DNA of 64,000 nucleotides, taken from positions 124,001-188,000 of the forward strand of contig CAVWAJ010000016.1 in assembly GCA_963752965.1 (NCBI GenBank), read 5' to 3'. The notes below the pieces were generated by a model that saw only the letters and a program-made list of their open reading frames with translations, had not been told where the DNA came from and did not search any database. Positions 26,281-35,044 of the stretch are shown here, one piece after another. The translations under genes and the position numbers were made by a program. The stretch comes from QHXW01 sp963752965. GTDB lineage: Bacteria; Acidobacteriota; Terriglobia; Bryobacterales; Bryobacteraceae. The stretch's first letter is position 1. Each line of letters opens with the position of its first letter.

Positions 26281-27319
26281 AGGTTTCGCGAGTTGTCAGG
26301 CTTATCCTTTCCATTGTGGAATTGTATTCGCCACGGCGCGCAGCGCGGTTGCATCTGGCTCGGTGATACAGAGCTTGCTGTGCCGCCAACGCATTGGACT
26401 CCTCGCCTCGCCAAATCTCCAACGCGGGTTGCTGAATGGCGCGGGCGAACGAAAAAGCCAACGCCCAAGGCAGTCGCGACTTGAATCTGACATTCATGGC
26501 ATTCAAACGTGCCGAAGCCAGTTCAGCGGGCTGGCCGCCCGACAAGAACGCAATCCCCGGAACGGCAGCGGGGACGGCTCGCAAGAGACACATCACCGTG
26601 GCGTCGGCCACCTTGTCCGCCGCTTCTTGCTTGGGGCAGGTCGATCCTGGAAGTACCATATTGGGCTTCAGGATCATGCCCTCCAGTATCACCCGTTGTA
26701 CGTAAAGCTGGCGGAAAACCGTTCGTAGAAAGTCCTCCGTTACCTCGCTGCACCGGTCGAGCGAATGCTCGCCGTCCATAAGCACTTCGGGCTCGACGAC
26801 GGGGACCAGTCCGGCTTCCTGGCACAACGCGGCATACCGAGCCAACGCTTGCGCGTTGGCCTCGATGCAGCCCCGGCTGGGAATGCCATCGCCCACGGCA
26901 ATCACAGCGCGCCACTTGGCAAAACGCGCACCCAGTCGAAAGTATTCCCTTAGGCGGTCGCGCAATCCGTCCAGCCCTTCGGTGATTTTTTCTCCCGGAT
27001 GACCCGCCATGTCTTTTGCACCCGTGTCGACTTTGATGCCGGGAATGATTCCCGCATCGGTGATGGCTTTAACTATGGGAGTGCCATCTTTCTTCCGTTG
27101 GCGGATCGTCTCGTCATAGAGGATCGCACCACTAATGCTGTCACCGAGACCGGGCGTGGTCACAATCAACTCCCGGTAGGCGCGCCGGGCCTCCTCGGTC
27201 TGGGGAATCCCCAACTTGGCGAATCGTTTGTTACAGGTTGGATTACTTTCATCCATCGTCAGCAGGCCCTTGTCGCCGGCAACCAGCTTCCTCGCGGTGT
27301 CCAGCTCCTGTGCGTTCAT
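26102..27319 (-). CDS. Class I fructose-bisphosphate aldolase with fused foreign tail
   Basis: Residues 1 to about 340 form a complete class I aldolase that cleaves fructose-1,6-bisphosphate by Schiff-base chemistry. Present are the N-terminal LLTMDESNPTCNKRF, ISGAILYDETIRQ, IPGIKVDTGAKDM, FAKWRAV, EPEVLMDGEH, and the catalytic Lys in ILKPNMVLPG, then FLSGGQPAELA. The family normally ends soon after NRAARRGEYNSTME (near 26314). Here no stop occurs, and the frame continues into a P-type ATPase fragment to 26102. The ATG at 27319 is preceded by GGAG and by a decayed atpD 5' end. Upper glycolysis supply to phosphoketolase is the likely role. Activity of the chimera is uncertain, because class I C-termini contribute to catalysis. 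Confidence 0.88.
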   Translation of the reverse strand: MNAQELDTARKLVAGDKGLLTMDESNPTCNKRFAKLGIPQTEEARRAYRELIVTTPGLGDSISGAILYDETIRQRKKDGTPIVKAITDAGIIPGIKVDTGAKDMAGHPGEKITEGLDGLRDRLREYFRLGARFAKWRAVIAVGDGIPSRGCIEANAQALARYAALCQEAGLVPVVEPEVLMDGEHSLDRCSEVTEDFLRTVFRQLYVQRVILEGMILKPNMVLPGSTCPKQEAADKVADATVMCLLRAVPAAVPGIAFLSGGQPAELASARLNAMNVRFKSRLPWALAFSFARAIQQPALEIWRGEESNALAAQQALYHRARCNRAARRGEYNSTMERISLTTRETCGMALPLPEAENKMGTSPDGVNQAAAQKRLTQDGPNATEEKKPDPFPKLLDDLWGPIRG

Positions 27320-27501
27320 TTTGGGTTGCTCCAATTCCAATTCCGGATTTCCTGCGCGCAGCACCGAGTGGATCGGCGGCAAATGATCATTGAACCGTTA
27401 TCCACGTCGCTGCCGCGCACCGAGACGGCCCCACCCGAATTCGATGGCGTGCTTTCGCCGTCTGGCAGCGTCCGTCGGCGATCTTGCCAAGGCGTGCTCA
27501 T
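27320..27501 (-). pseudogene. 5' fragment of a second N-ATPase beta-subunit gene
   Basis: The minus strand reads SGGAVSVRGSDVD and, one frame over after a lost base near 27400, RFNDHLPPIHSVLRAGNPELELEQ. This matches the start of atpD at 25803 (GAVVSVRGSVVDIRFDAHLPNIYSLL). Only about 60 codons remain, directly joined to the aldolase start. Together with the xfp end at 25812-25985 it records a duplicated xfp-atpD junction. Confidence 0.65.
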
Positions 27502-27525
27502 TTGTGTCGGTCGCGGCGGAAGCGG

Positions 27526-27888
27526 CTACACTTCGCCCAACCAATTCCGCGCCTCAGCGGCGTTGGCGCGATCGAAGTATCGGATCGTCGCTTTCGTGAA
27601 CGGCTTGCAGAACGTCGCCATGCCCTGCTGCCACTTCTTTTCCCCGACCATCGCAAGCCGTTCGATGTCGGCGAAGTGTTTAATGTCGAACTTGATGTCC
27701 TCCCACAGCGCGCCGCCGTCCCAGCCGTGGAAACCGGTCATGTCGAACAGCACGCGCAGTTTTCCGTGCTGCCGGACGAGTCGCTCGAACTCGGGCACGA
27801 AGTGCTCGTAATCTGATCTTGCCAGCTTTCCGCCGACGTGAACGACGAGAATCTTCCCGTCGTTTTCTTCATTGAGTTGAATGGGCAT
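27526..27888 (-). CDS. SpoIIAA-like (STAS-related) protein
   Basis: 120 residues across one SpoIIAA-like domain: ILVVHVGGKLARSDYEHFVPEFERLV, then LRVLFDMTGFHGWDGGALWEDIKFD and RLAMVGEKKWQQGMATFCKPFTKATIRYFD. Members are soluble and lack catalytic motifs; some bind lipids or act in stress. It lies between xfp and the atpD fragment on the same strand, with 55 bp to xfp, so it could be part of the xfp-ackA transcript. Confidence 0.8.
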   Translation of the reverse strand: MPIQLNEENDGKILVVHVGGKLARSDYEHFVPEFERLVRQHGKLRVLFDMTGFHGWDGGALWEDIKFDIKHFADIERLAMVGEKKWQQGMATFCKPFTKATIRYFDRANAAEARNWLGEV

Positions 27889-27943
27889 CTTGAACTCCTT
27901 TGGTTCGTTTCAGGTCAATGCATGTTTTCCCGCTGACGCACCG

Positions 27944-30436
27944 TCAGTTTGGTTCAGGCACCCGCGTCTTTTCCAACAGCGGTTTCCCCTTGTGCGTTTC
28001 GCCCAGACTCCACTTCCAGTTACGAATCTCGGGTAAGTCTTGGCCGTACTTGTCAATGTAGTGCTTGTGCTCGATCAGCTTGTCCTGCATCGTCTGCTTC
28101 AAGTAGGCCCCCTTGGACCCCAAGTTCGGTAAGCGATCGACCACATCTTGCACCAGATGAAAGCGGTCCAGGTCATTCTGCACCCTCATGTCAAAAGCCG
28201 TAGTGATCGTGCCTTCTTCCTTGTAGCCCCGGACGTGCAGGTTGCGGTTGCTCCGGCGGTAGGTTAGCCGGTGGACAAGCCAGGGGTACCCATGGAAGCC
28301 AAAGATGATGTGCTTCTCTTTGGTGAAAAGCGAATCGTAATCCGTCTCGCTTAGCCCATGCGGGTGCTCGCTACTGGACTGTAGCTTCATCAGGTCGACG
28401 ACATTGATCACCCGGATCTTAAGATCGGGCAGATGCTCGCGAAGAATGGAAACGGCGGCCAGAATCTCCAACGTGGGTGTGTCTCCGCAACAGGCCATAA
28501 CTACGTCCGGCTCGCCGTCCTGGTCGTTGCTGGCCCATTGCCAGATGCCGATTCCTTCCGTGCAATGCACCACCGCTTCGTCCATGTTCAGCCATTGCGG
28601 CAGAGCGTGTTTGCCGGCAACTACCACGTTGACGTAATGGCGGCTGCGCAGGCAGTGATCGAAGACCGACAGCAGACAGTTAGCGTCGGGGGGCAGGTAA
28701 ACGCGCACGATATCGGCCTTCTTGTTGATCACATGGTCGAGGAAGCCGGGATCCTGGTGAGTGAATCCGTTGTGATCCTGCTGCCAGACGTGGGAGGCCA
28801 GCAGATAGTTCAGCGATGCGATTTTGCGGCGCCAGGGCAGTTCCAACGTTACCTTCAGCCACTTGGCGTGCTGGCTGAACATTGAGTCGACGATTCGAAT
28901 GAAGGCCTCATAGCTGTTGAACAGGCCGTGCCGCCCGGTCAGCAGGTATCCTTCCAACCAACCCTCACACTGGTGCTCGCTCAGCATCGAATCCAACACG
29001 CGTCCGGCCGGCTCGAGGAATTCGTCATTCTTTACTTTTCGGGCCTCCCACTGACGGTTAGTAACTTCAAAGACCGCGCCCAGCAGATTCGAGACTGTCT
29101 CATCGGGACCGAAGACACGGAAATTACTGTGATCCTGATTCAGCCTGGTCACGTCACGCAGGAAATTGCCCAGCACGAGCGTGTCCTGGGCGTCCACGGC
29201 GCCGGGCGAGGGCACATTGACGGCGTGGGCGTGGAAGTCCGGCATGCGCAGGTCTCGTAGCAGAACGCCGCCGTTGGCGTGCGGATTGGCGCCCATCCGC
29301 CGGTTGCCCTTCGGCGCCAGTTCGGCCAGTTCCGGCATGAGACGGCCATTTTGGTCGAATAACTCCTCGGCCTTGTAGCTTTTCATCCAGCTTTCCAGAT
29401 CCTTGATATGATCGGGGTGCTCCGAATCCACAAGAATCGGCACCTGGTGGGCCCGGAAGGTGCCCTCGATTTGCAGGCCATCGATTACTTTTGGTCCCGT
29501 CCAACCCTTGGGCGACCTCAGGACGATCATCGGCCAGCGCGGCCGGGTTGTATCGTCGTTTTTCCGTGCGTTGTTTTGGATTTCGCGGATTCTCTCGATG
29601 GCGTTGTCCAAGGTGGCGGCCATGAGTTGATGCATCGTCTCCGGGTCATCGCCTTCCACAAAACGAGCCTCCCAACCGCAGCCTCGGAGAAATTGCTCCA
29701 GTTCCTCATGCTCGATGCGGGCCAGGACGGTCGGGTTGCTGATCTTGTAGCCATTGAGGTGCAGGATCGGCAGTACGGCTCCGTCGGTAACGGGGCTGAG
29801 AAACTTGTTGGACTGCCATGCGGTGGCCAAGGGCCCGGTTTCCGCTTCACCGTCGCCGACGACGCAGGCGACGATCAGGCCGGGATTATCGAACGCCGCC
29901 CCGAAAGCATGGCTGACGGAGTACCCCAGTTCGCCGCCTTCGTGAATCGACCCAGGCGTGGTCGGCGCCACGTGGCTGGAAATTCCGCCGGGGAAAGAGA
30001 ACTGCATGAACAGCTTCTTGAGCCCGGCCTCGTCCTGGGTGACATTCGGATAGACCTCGCTCCAGGTACCTTCGAGGTAGACGTTGCCGACAATCGCCGG
30101 ACCGCCGTGACCGGGACCGGCTATGTAGAACATGTCCAAGTCGTACTTTTTGATTACCCGGTTCAGGTGCACGTAGATGAAGTTCTGGCCCGGCGTGGTG
30201 CCCCAATGGCCGACCACCAGAGGCTTCACGTGACACAGTTTCAACGGCTCTTTCAGCAACGGGTTGTCGTAAAGATAAATTTGGCCGACTGACAGATAGT
30301 TGGCGGCACGCCAGTAGGCATCCATCTTGTGGAGCAGTTCCGGCGTGAGTGTGTTGGTGTTTGTCCTTACGTCCTTAGCGTCGATCGCCTCGGGTTTCTT
30401 GTGAGGCTGCTCCGATGTAACTGTGTTGGTTTTCAT
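27944..30436 (-). CDS. xfp: Phosphoketolase (xylulose-5-P / fructose-6-P)
   Basis: 830 residues, TPP-dependent. Splits xylulose-5-phosphate (and often fructose-6-phosphate) with phosphate into acetyl phosphate plus a C3 or C4 sugar phosphate. Signatures: YLSVGQIYLYDNPLLKEPL, GPGHGGPAIVGNVYLEG, HEGGELGYSVSHAFGAAFDNP, and the TPP-binding GDGEAETGPLATAWQSNKF; the C-terminal part has HEDHNGF-like DHNGFTHQDPGFLDHV and FGFHGYPWLVHRLTYRR. Length and frame are normal. It starts 3 bp after the ackA stop, so the operon ackA-xfp makes acetyl phosphate and then ATP plus acetate. The specificity (Xpk versus Xfp) cannot be told from sequence alone. Confidence 0.95.
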   Translation of the reverse strand: MKTNTVTSEQPHKKPEAIDAKDVRTNTNTLTPELLHKMDAYWRAANYLSVGQIYLYDNPLLKEPLKLCHVKPLVVGHWGTTPGQNFIYVHLNRVIKKYDLDMFYIAGPGHGGPAIVGNVYLEGTWSEVYPNVTQDEAGLKKLFMQFSFPGGISSHVAPTTPGSIHEGGELGYSVSHAFGAAFDNPGLIVACVVGDGEAETGPLATAWQSNKFLSPVTDGAVLPILHLNGYKISNPTVLARIEHEELEQFLRGCGWEARFVEGDDPETMHQLMAATLDNAIERIREIQNNARKNDDTTRPRWPMIVLRSPKGWTGPKVIDGLQIEGTFRAHQVPILVDSEHPDHIKDLESWMKSYKAEELFDQNGRLMPELAELAPKGNRRMGANPHANGGVLLRDLRMPDFHAHAVNVPSPGAVDAQDTLVLGNFLRDVTRLNQDHSNFRVFGPDETVSNLLGAVFEVTNRQWEARKVKNDEFLEPAGRVLDSMLSEHQCEGWLEGYLLTGRHGLFNSYEAFIRIVDSMFSQHAKWLKVTLELPWRRKIASLNYLLASHVWQQDHNGFTHQDPGFLDHVINKKADIVRVYLPPDANCLLSVFDHCLRSRHYVNVVVAGKHALPQWLNMDEAVVHCTEGIGIWQWASNDQDGEPDVVMACCGDTPTLEILAAVSILREHLPDLKIRVINVVDLMKLQSSSEHPHGLSETDYDSLFTKEKHIIFGFHGYPWLVHRLTYRRSNRNLHVRGYKEEGTITTAFDMRVQNDLDRFHLVQDVVDRLPNLGSKGAYLKQTMQDKLIEHKHYIDKYGQDLPEIRNWKWSLGETHKGKPLLEKTRVPEPN

Positions 30437-30439
30437 AGT

Positions 30440-31648
30440 TCATTCCTTTCCGTTTCCCGCATCGGTTTCCAGAATGCGACCCACTGAGCGCGCAATCATC
30501 AGATCTTCGTCCGTTCGAATGACGCGAACCGTGGCCCGGCTGGCGTCCGTAGAAATCACTCCCGCAGTTTCGGCATTGCGCGACTCACTCAGTGCGATGC
30601 CGAGGAAGCCCAGGCTATCGCAGATGCGCGCGCGGACGCAGGGCGCATTTTCGCCGATGCCTCCAGCGAACACGAACGTGTCCAAGCCACCGAGCGCAGC
30701 GGCGAAGCAGCCGATCCACTTTTTCGCCTGATAACAGAACAGCGCCACGGCTTCCGCCGCCCGGATATCATGGGCCTCCTGCGCGAGCAGGTCTCGCATG
30801 TCGGAACTGATCTCCGAAACTCCGAGCAGACCAGACTTGTGGTTGACCATTTCGTAAAACTGTCTTGTGGTCATGTGCTCGGTTCGCGCCAGATACGGCG
30901 CCAGGCTGGGATCCAAATCGCCAGAGCGCGTACTCATCACCAATCCCGCCGTCGGAGTGAAGCTCATGCTGGTGTCAATGCTCTTGCCATCGAGCACGGC
31001 GGCCAAGCTTGCACCGTTGCCCAGATGAGCGAGAATGACGCGGCCAGCGGTTGCTGCCGGGTCGCCCAAGCGCGCGAGTTCTTCCATCAGATACGAATAG
31101 GACAAACCGTGGAAACCGTAGCGTTGCACGCCCTTCGCATCGTAGTGACGTGGAATTGGAAGCAGCTTGGCAACACGCGGCATGGTACGGTGAAACGCCG
31201 TGTCAAAACAGGCCACCTGGGGCAATTTCGGATGACGCTGGCGGAATACCTCGATCAGTTCGATCTCGCTGGGCAGATGGTCCGGGTCGTACGGGCTGAT
31301 GCGATGCAGTTCCTCCAACAATTCCTGAGTGACCAGCTCGGGCGCGGTGTGTTGCATGCCGTGGACCACGCGATGTCCCACAGCCCGGATGGATTCGAAA
31401 CCATGCTGTTCTTCGAGCCAATCCATCAGAAAAGTCGCTGCCGATTTGTGGTCGGAGGCGTCGATCCACCGGCTGTTCTGCCGATTTGTGGTCGGGACAT
31501 GGAACGTCAGGTTCGTCCCGCTCATGCCGATGCGATCCACCGTTCCATAGAGCCTTCTCTTCAGCGGTTCGCCGGCCGGGTACACCGCGAACTTGATGCT
31601 GGAGGAGCCGCCGTTGATCGTCAGAATGGATGGGTTAGCGGGTTTCAT
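30440..31648 (-). CDS. ackA: Acetate kinase
   Basis: 402 residues; makes ATP and acetate from acetyl phosphate. Motifs: NGGSSSIKFAVY, the active-site Arg region VGHRVVHGM, ACFDTAFHRTMP, HLGNGASLAAVLDG, PTAGLVMSTRSGDLDPS, and the ATP-binding FAGGIGENAPCVR. The ATG at 31648 overlaps the end of the upstream HAD gene by 14 bp and is followed by xfp after 3 bp, so HAD, ackA and xfp were one translation-coupled unit. That unit is now interrupted upstream by an insertion sequence, so ackA-xfp transcription may depend on a promoter in or near that element. Confidence 0.95.
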   Translation of the reverse strand: MKPANPSILTINGGSSSIKFAVYPAGEPLKRRLYGTVDRIGMSGTNLTFHVPTTNRQNSRWIDASDHKSAATFLMDWLEEQHGFESIRAVGHRVVHGMQHTAPELVTQELLEELHRISPYDPDHLPSEIELIEVFRQRHPKLPQVACFDTAFHRTMPRVAKLLPIPRHYDAKGVQRYGFHGLSYSYLMEELARLGDPAATAGRVILAHLGNGASLAAVLDGKSIDTSMSFTPTAGLVMSTRSGDLDPSLAPYLARTEHMTTRQFYEMVNHKSGLLGVSEISSDMRDLLAQEAHDIRAAEAVALFCYQAKKWIGCFAAALGGLDTFVFAGGIGENAPCVRARICDSLGFLGIALSESRNAETAGVISTDASRATVRVIRTDEDLMIARSVGRILETDAGNGKE

Positions 31649-31909
31649 GCAGGGCTCCTTCGTTCGCCAATCCGAACGAAGCCAAATTCGCGCAGGTGGA
31701 CTTGTAATCCATGTGAAGAACGCTTGGAATGCCCAGACCTTCGGCGACCTCGACGAACATCGGGGTGTTTTCGATGTAGACCACCTGCCGGGCCGGCGTC
31801 TGGGCGATGTCCAGCGCAAGCCGAAAGATGTCGGCATCGGGCTTACGGATGTGGACGAAGCAGGACGAGATAAAGGCATCCACGAACTCGTCCAGCTTGA
31901 ACTTGTGAA
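31635..31909 (-). pseudogene. HAD phosphatase, C-terminal part (gene split by IS)
   Basis: The reading from I-H-K-F-K-L-D-E-F onward gives the second half of a HAD hydrolase: FISSCFVHIRKPDADIFRLALD, with the conserved Lys of motif III, and VVYIENTPMFVEVAEGLGI, the motif IV region in which the usual DD is replaced by EN. Removing the insertion sequence and one 6-bp repeat joins it in frame to 34675-35044 as ...NDYRIHKFKLDEF..., about 213 residues. It overlaps ackA. Confidence 0.8.
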
Positions 31910-31915
31910 TCCGAT
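31910..31915 (+). repeat. Target-site duplication of the IS21-family element, left copy
   Basis: TCCGAT here is repeated at 34675-34680, flanking the element exactly. Deleting the element plus one copy restores the HAD reading frame. Confidence 0.8.
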
Positions 31916-32079
31916 TGTCCGGCGTCAACTATTCTTTTGGGTTGACGACAACTATTTCTCCCTATCAACGACAACTACTTTTTAGCTCTTAGGCGGGGCG
32001 CGGAGCGCCCGCCGCTGGGCGGAGGGCGAAGCCCGTTCCGCGGCCCGGTTTTTTTGTTTTTGGAGTACGAGGATCCGTG

Positions 32080-32263
32080 GCGGTGGGAACGTGAAAAACC
32101 TGCTTCTGGTTTTGCACGTTCCCATCCGCCGTCATCGCCGGAGCTGTGGAAATGTGGGAGGCTCGCTCGCTGTTGGCGAGATTTCCAAGGGGGCTCGTGG
32201 GAAGAGTGGGAAGCCTGCCTTTGGCTTTCCACTCTTTCCACAGACCCGGCATTTCCACAGCTC
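32080..32263. repeat. Cluster of large inverted repeats inside the IS, beyond istB
   Basis: Three dyads occur in about 185 bp. Stem 1 pairs about 32080-32100 with 32109-32130. Stem 2 pairs 32141-32154 (gagctgtggaaatg) perfectly with 32250-32263. Stem 3 lies inside stem 2, pairing 32198-32215 with 32223-32240 with two mismatches. The DNA or its transcript could fold strongly. This non-coding region is longer than IS21 elements usually carry; its function is unknown. Confidence 0.6.
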
Positions 32264-32303
32264 TTTTTCCTCCCGGCTTTTGGGTTTTGTGCGGACCTCC
32301 GCC

Positions 32304-33089
32304 TCATTCACTCTCGCCCTGGCTTTCCGCCTGTTGATTCTTCTTGGCGTGCTCCACCCGGTAACTCGGAATGTTCAGTTCGATGATCACGCTATGGTGC
32401 ACCAGTCGGTCGATGGCTGCCGCCGTCATCATGGCGTCTTTGAAGATGGCTTCCCATTTGGAGAACGGCAGATTGCTGGTCATCAGTACGCTGCCGCGTT
32501 CGTAACGCTCGGCCAACAAGGTGAACACGACTTCCATGTCGTCCCGGCTCTGCTGCGAGTAGCCCAGATCGTCGATGATCAAGCCGTCATAGCGCCCCAG
32601 TCGTTTGATCTCCCGGCTCAACCGTAGGTCCCGCTTGGCGGCCAGTAAGTTCTGCATGAGCAAGGCGCACTTGGTGAAGTGCATCTTGCGCTCCCGCATC
32701 ACCACCAGTTCCTGAGCCAGTGCCGTCAGAAGATGGCTCTTCCCCGATCCGGGATTCCCGAAAACCAAAACGTTCTCTTTCCGGTCCAGAAAGCTGCCGT
32801 CCAGCAGCGTTCGCAGCTGCCGTGTCGCTTTCCCCGGCAACCTCTTTAGATCGAAACTCTGCAGCGACTTCTCCAGCGGTAGCGCCGAGTCTTTCAGCAG
32901 CCGCTGCACCCTGGACTTCCGCCGCTGCTCGCATTCCCGCGAGATCACTTCCAGCAGATACTGCTCATAGCTCAGCGTCTCTCGTTCCGCCCGCCGCGCC
33001 GTGTCTTCGTAGCACTCCCGCACCGTCGGCAAGTGCAAATCCTTCAGATGCCCAATCAGCGCCGGGCGTACGTCAGCGACCGCGCTCAT
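32304..33089 (-). CDS. istB: IS21-family ATPase/helper IstB
   Basis: 261 residues; AAA+ ATPase related to DnaC that assists the transposase. Walker A is GNPGSGKSHLLTALA and Walker B is GLIIDDLGY, followed by sensor-like SVLMTSNLPFSKWEAIF. The start at 33089 overlaps the istA stop (ATGA), which is standard for the family. Intact. Confidence 0.93.
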   Translation of the reverse strand: MSAVADVRPALIGHLKDLHLPTVRECYEDTARRAERETLSYEQYLLEVISRECEQRRKSRVQRLLKDSALPLEKSLQSFDLKRLPGKATRQLRTLLDGSFLDRKENVLVFGNPGSGKSHLLTALAQELVVMRERKMHFTKCALLMQNLLAAKRDLRLSREIKRLGRYDGLIIDDLGYSQQSRDDMEVVFTLLAERYERGSVLMTSNLPFSKWEAIFKDAMMTAAAIDRLVHHSVIIELNIPSYRVEHAKKNQQAESQGESE

Positions 33090-34573
33090 TGCCGCACCCC
33101 CATCTCCGTGCATAACTGGTCAAAGCTGGCCAGGTTCACCGGCGCCACTTCCACCATCGTCACCGCCGAAATGGTATCGAGTTTGGCCAGCGCTTCCTCG
33201 ATCGACTCCACCGTAATCACTGTCTCCGCATTCCCCTCCAGGAGCTCACGCAAAGCCTCATCTACCTGGACCTCGCCGGCCACTGCCGCCAGTTTCAGAA
33301 TCTTCAAGTACTCTTTGCTCGACCGGTTCGGCGTCGTGTCTTTCAGCGCATCGTAAGCCATACGAAACCGGCTGGTCGGAAACAGATCCTGTTGATACCG
33401 GTAGTTCTCAAAGGCCCCCGGCTTGCGGACCAGCCATTCGATGATGTGCCGGTAATCGATGCGATGCTTGCCCCGCCCGCGCAGCCGCGGCAGGTCTTCT
33501 ACCTTCCTCTGCCCGTACCAAACCTCGACATGGTCCAGGTACGACCGCGCTTCCACCTGCGCCCCAATCAGACGGCTGTTCACCGAATACGCGTTCCGCT
33601 CTACGTGGATCAGACTGCCAGAGTCCACCTTCACCCGCTCCCGTTTGGCCGATTCCATCCGCCGCGCCGGTAACTCCCGCATCACCGCCATCTCTTCCGA
33701 CAACCGGGCCCGCCGGCCCGCATTCCGCTGCGCAAACAGATCCTTGAGAAATTGCGCGTACTCGGCCAAGCTCCCAAAGTCACGGCTCCCTCGCAGCAGC
33801 AGCGCCTGCTCCACAGCTCGCTTGAACCGGTGGTGGCTCTGCTCGGCATCGCCATTCTCGTTCGGGCTGGCGGGATTGGTATGCTGCGGCTTCACCCCGT
33901 AATACCTCATCACCCCTTCATAGCGCCGGTTGAACTCCTCCAGATTGCTCATGTTGTTGACCGCGCTCGACAGGCTGTCGGTGCGGTGCTCGGCCGCTAC
34001 TGCTCCCAACTCCCAGACCGCGTTCTGCCATCCTTCGCTGAGACTCTCCAGGCTCTCCGAATAGCAGATCGTGCCCGTCTCCCAGTTCGAATACGTCAGC
34101 ACAAAGTGGTACACCAGGTGCTCGAACGTCTGCCCCGCCAGCGTGATCCCCAGCTCGGTCATGTGCGTGAAGTCCGACGCACACAGTCGCCCCGGTGCGT
34201 GTTTCTGGCTGAAGTACACTTCCTGCGCGGGTCCTTCCGTCACCCGCCATAGCTTGACCCGCCGTTGCAGTGTCCGGATCTGCCCGTCACTGAACCGCCC
34301 CGGGTATTCCCGCTGCAGCCACGCGAACACCGTCTTGGCTTCCAGTCCTGGACTCTCCTGAATCTGCCGCTGAACAACGTCCCACACCTCGCCAAACGGA
34401 TCTTCGCGGGTCCGCCACTGGCGCTCCTTCTTCAGTTCGCTGGGCAATCTTTCCAGGCTCAGATACCGCCGCGCTGTTGTCGGGTCCATTCCCGCCTTCG
34501 ACGCCGCAATCTCTTGATTCTTTTCTGTATTCGACAACTGTCTCAGCCTCCTCACCTGCTCGTCCGTGACCAT
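33086..34573 (-). CDS. istA: IS21-family transposase IstA
   Basis: 495 residues. An N-terminal helix-turn-helix (about residues 15-45; NQEIAASKAGMDPTTARRYL) is followed by the DDE integrase core: first Asp in LCASDFTHM, second in HRTDSLSSAV, Glu in NPASPNENGDAEQSHHRFK. The C-terminal beta-barrel region has RNAYSVNSRLIGAQVEARSY. The full length and all three acidic residues suggest an active enzyme. Confidence 0.93.
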   Translation of the reverse strand: MVTDEQVRRLRQLSNTEKNQEIAASKAGMDPTTARRYLSLERLPSELKKERQWRTREDPFGEVWDVVQRQIQESPGLEAKTVFAWLQREYPGRFSDGQIRTLQRRVKLWRVTEGPAQEVYFSQKHAPGRLCASDFTHMTELGITLAGQTFEHLVYHFVLTYSNWETGTICYSESLESLSEGWQNAVWELGAVAAEHRTDSLSSAVNNMSNLEEFNRRYEGVMRYYGVKPQHTNPASPNENGDAEQSHHRFKRAVEQALLLRGSRDFGSLAEYAQFLKDLFAQRNAGRRARLSEEMAVMRELPARRMESAKRERVKVDSGSLIHVERNAYSVNSRLIGAQVEARSYLDHVEVWYGQRKVEDLPRLRGRGKHRIDYRHIIEWLVRKPGAFENYRYQQDLFPTSRFRMAYDALKDTTPNRSSKEYLKILKLAAVAGEVQVDEALRELLEGNAETVITVESIEEALAKLDTISAVTMVEVAPVNLASFDQLCTEMGVRQ

Positions 34574-34674
34574 CCCTTGGCGCTACTTGAGCGCGATTCT
34601 CGATGGTCACATTAGTTGTCGTCGAGCGGGAGTTTTAATTGTCGTCAGCCGGGAGTTCTAATTGTCGCCGAACA

Positions 34675-35044
34675 TCCGATAATCATTCACTACACGCGCT
34701 TCGTTGCTGACAACGATGATCTTCAGCCCGTACCGGACCTTGAGCTGCGTGATCAGCTCAATCATCTCGGGGAAAGATGTCGATTGCTCGCACATGAAGC
34801 GTCGAAACTGAGCCCGGGTGAACGGTCGTTTTTGGTAGAAGACTACCCGACCTACATATTCTTCAAAGGGAAGCTTCCCTTCCTCGTGGGTTTCGAAGGT
34901 TAGGCGATGCCGTTCCTCCATCTCGGCCCAGTCCAGCTTGAAGTACTTCGCCACCTTTCTGCGGGCAATATGATCCCACCCGTTGTTCAGCAGGACGCCG
35001 CCGATATCCAGAAATAGCGTCGTGATCGGCATCGCGCCTTTCAT
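34675..35044 (-). pseudogene. HAD phosphatase, N-terminal part (gene split by IS)
   Basis: Residues 1-122: motif I TTLFLDIGGVLLNNGWD with the nucleophilic Asp, a helical cap (FKLDWAEMEERHRLTFETHEEGKL), motif II IIVVSNEARVV, then NDYR at the insertion point. Downstream is the element. The start overlaps the glgX stop by ATGA, so the gene belongs to the glgP-glgX-HAD-ackA-xfp series. A sugar-phosphate phosphatase role fits the context but is not proven. Confidence 0.82.

Larger units (their letters stand above)
31916..34674 (-). mobile_element. IS21-family insertion sequence, complete (2759 bp)
   Basis: The element carries istA and istB in ATGA overlap. Terminal inverted repeats start TGTCCGGCGTCAA (31916 side) and TGTTCGGCGACAA (34674 side, reverse strand), ending in the family's TG...CA. 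Extra copies of a ttgtcgtc motif lie just inside both ends (31941-31978; 34615-34668), as IS21 elements have multiple terminal repeats. A 6-bp target duplication (TCCGAT) flanks it. Both genes are intact, so it may be active. It splits a HAD phosphatase gene. Confidence 0.9.
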
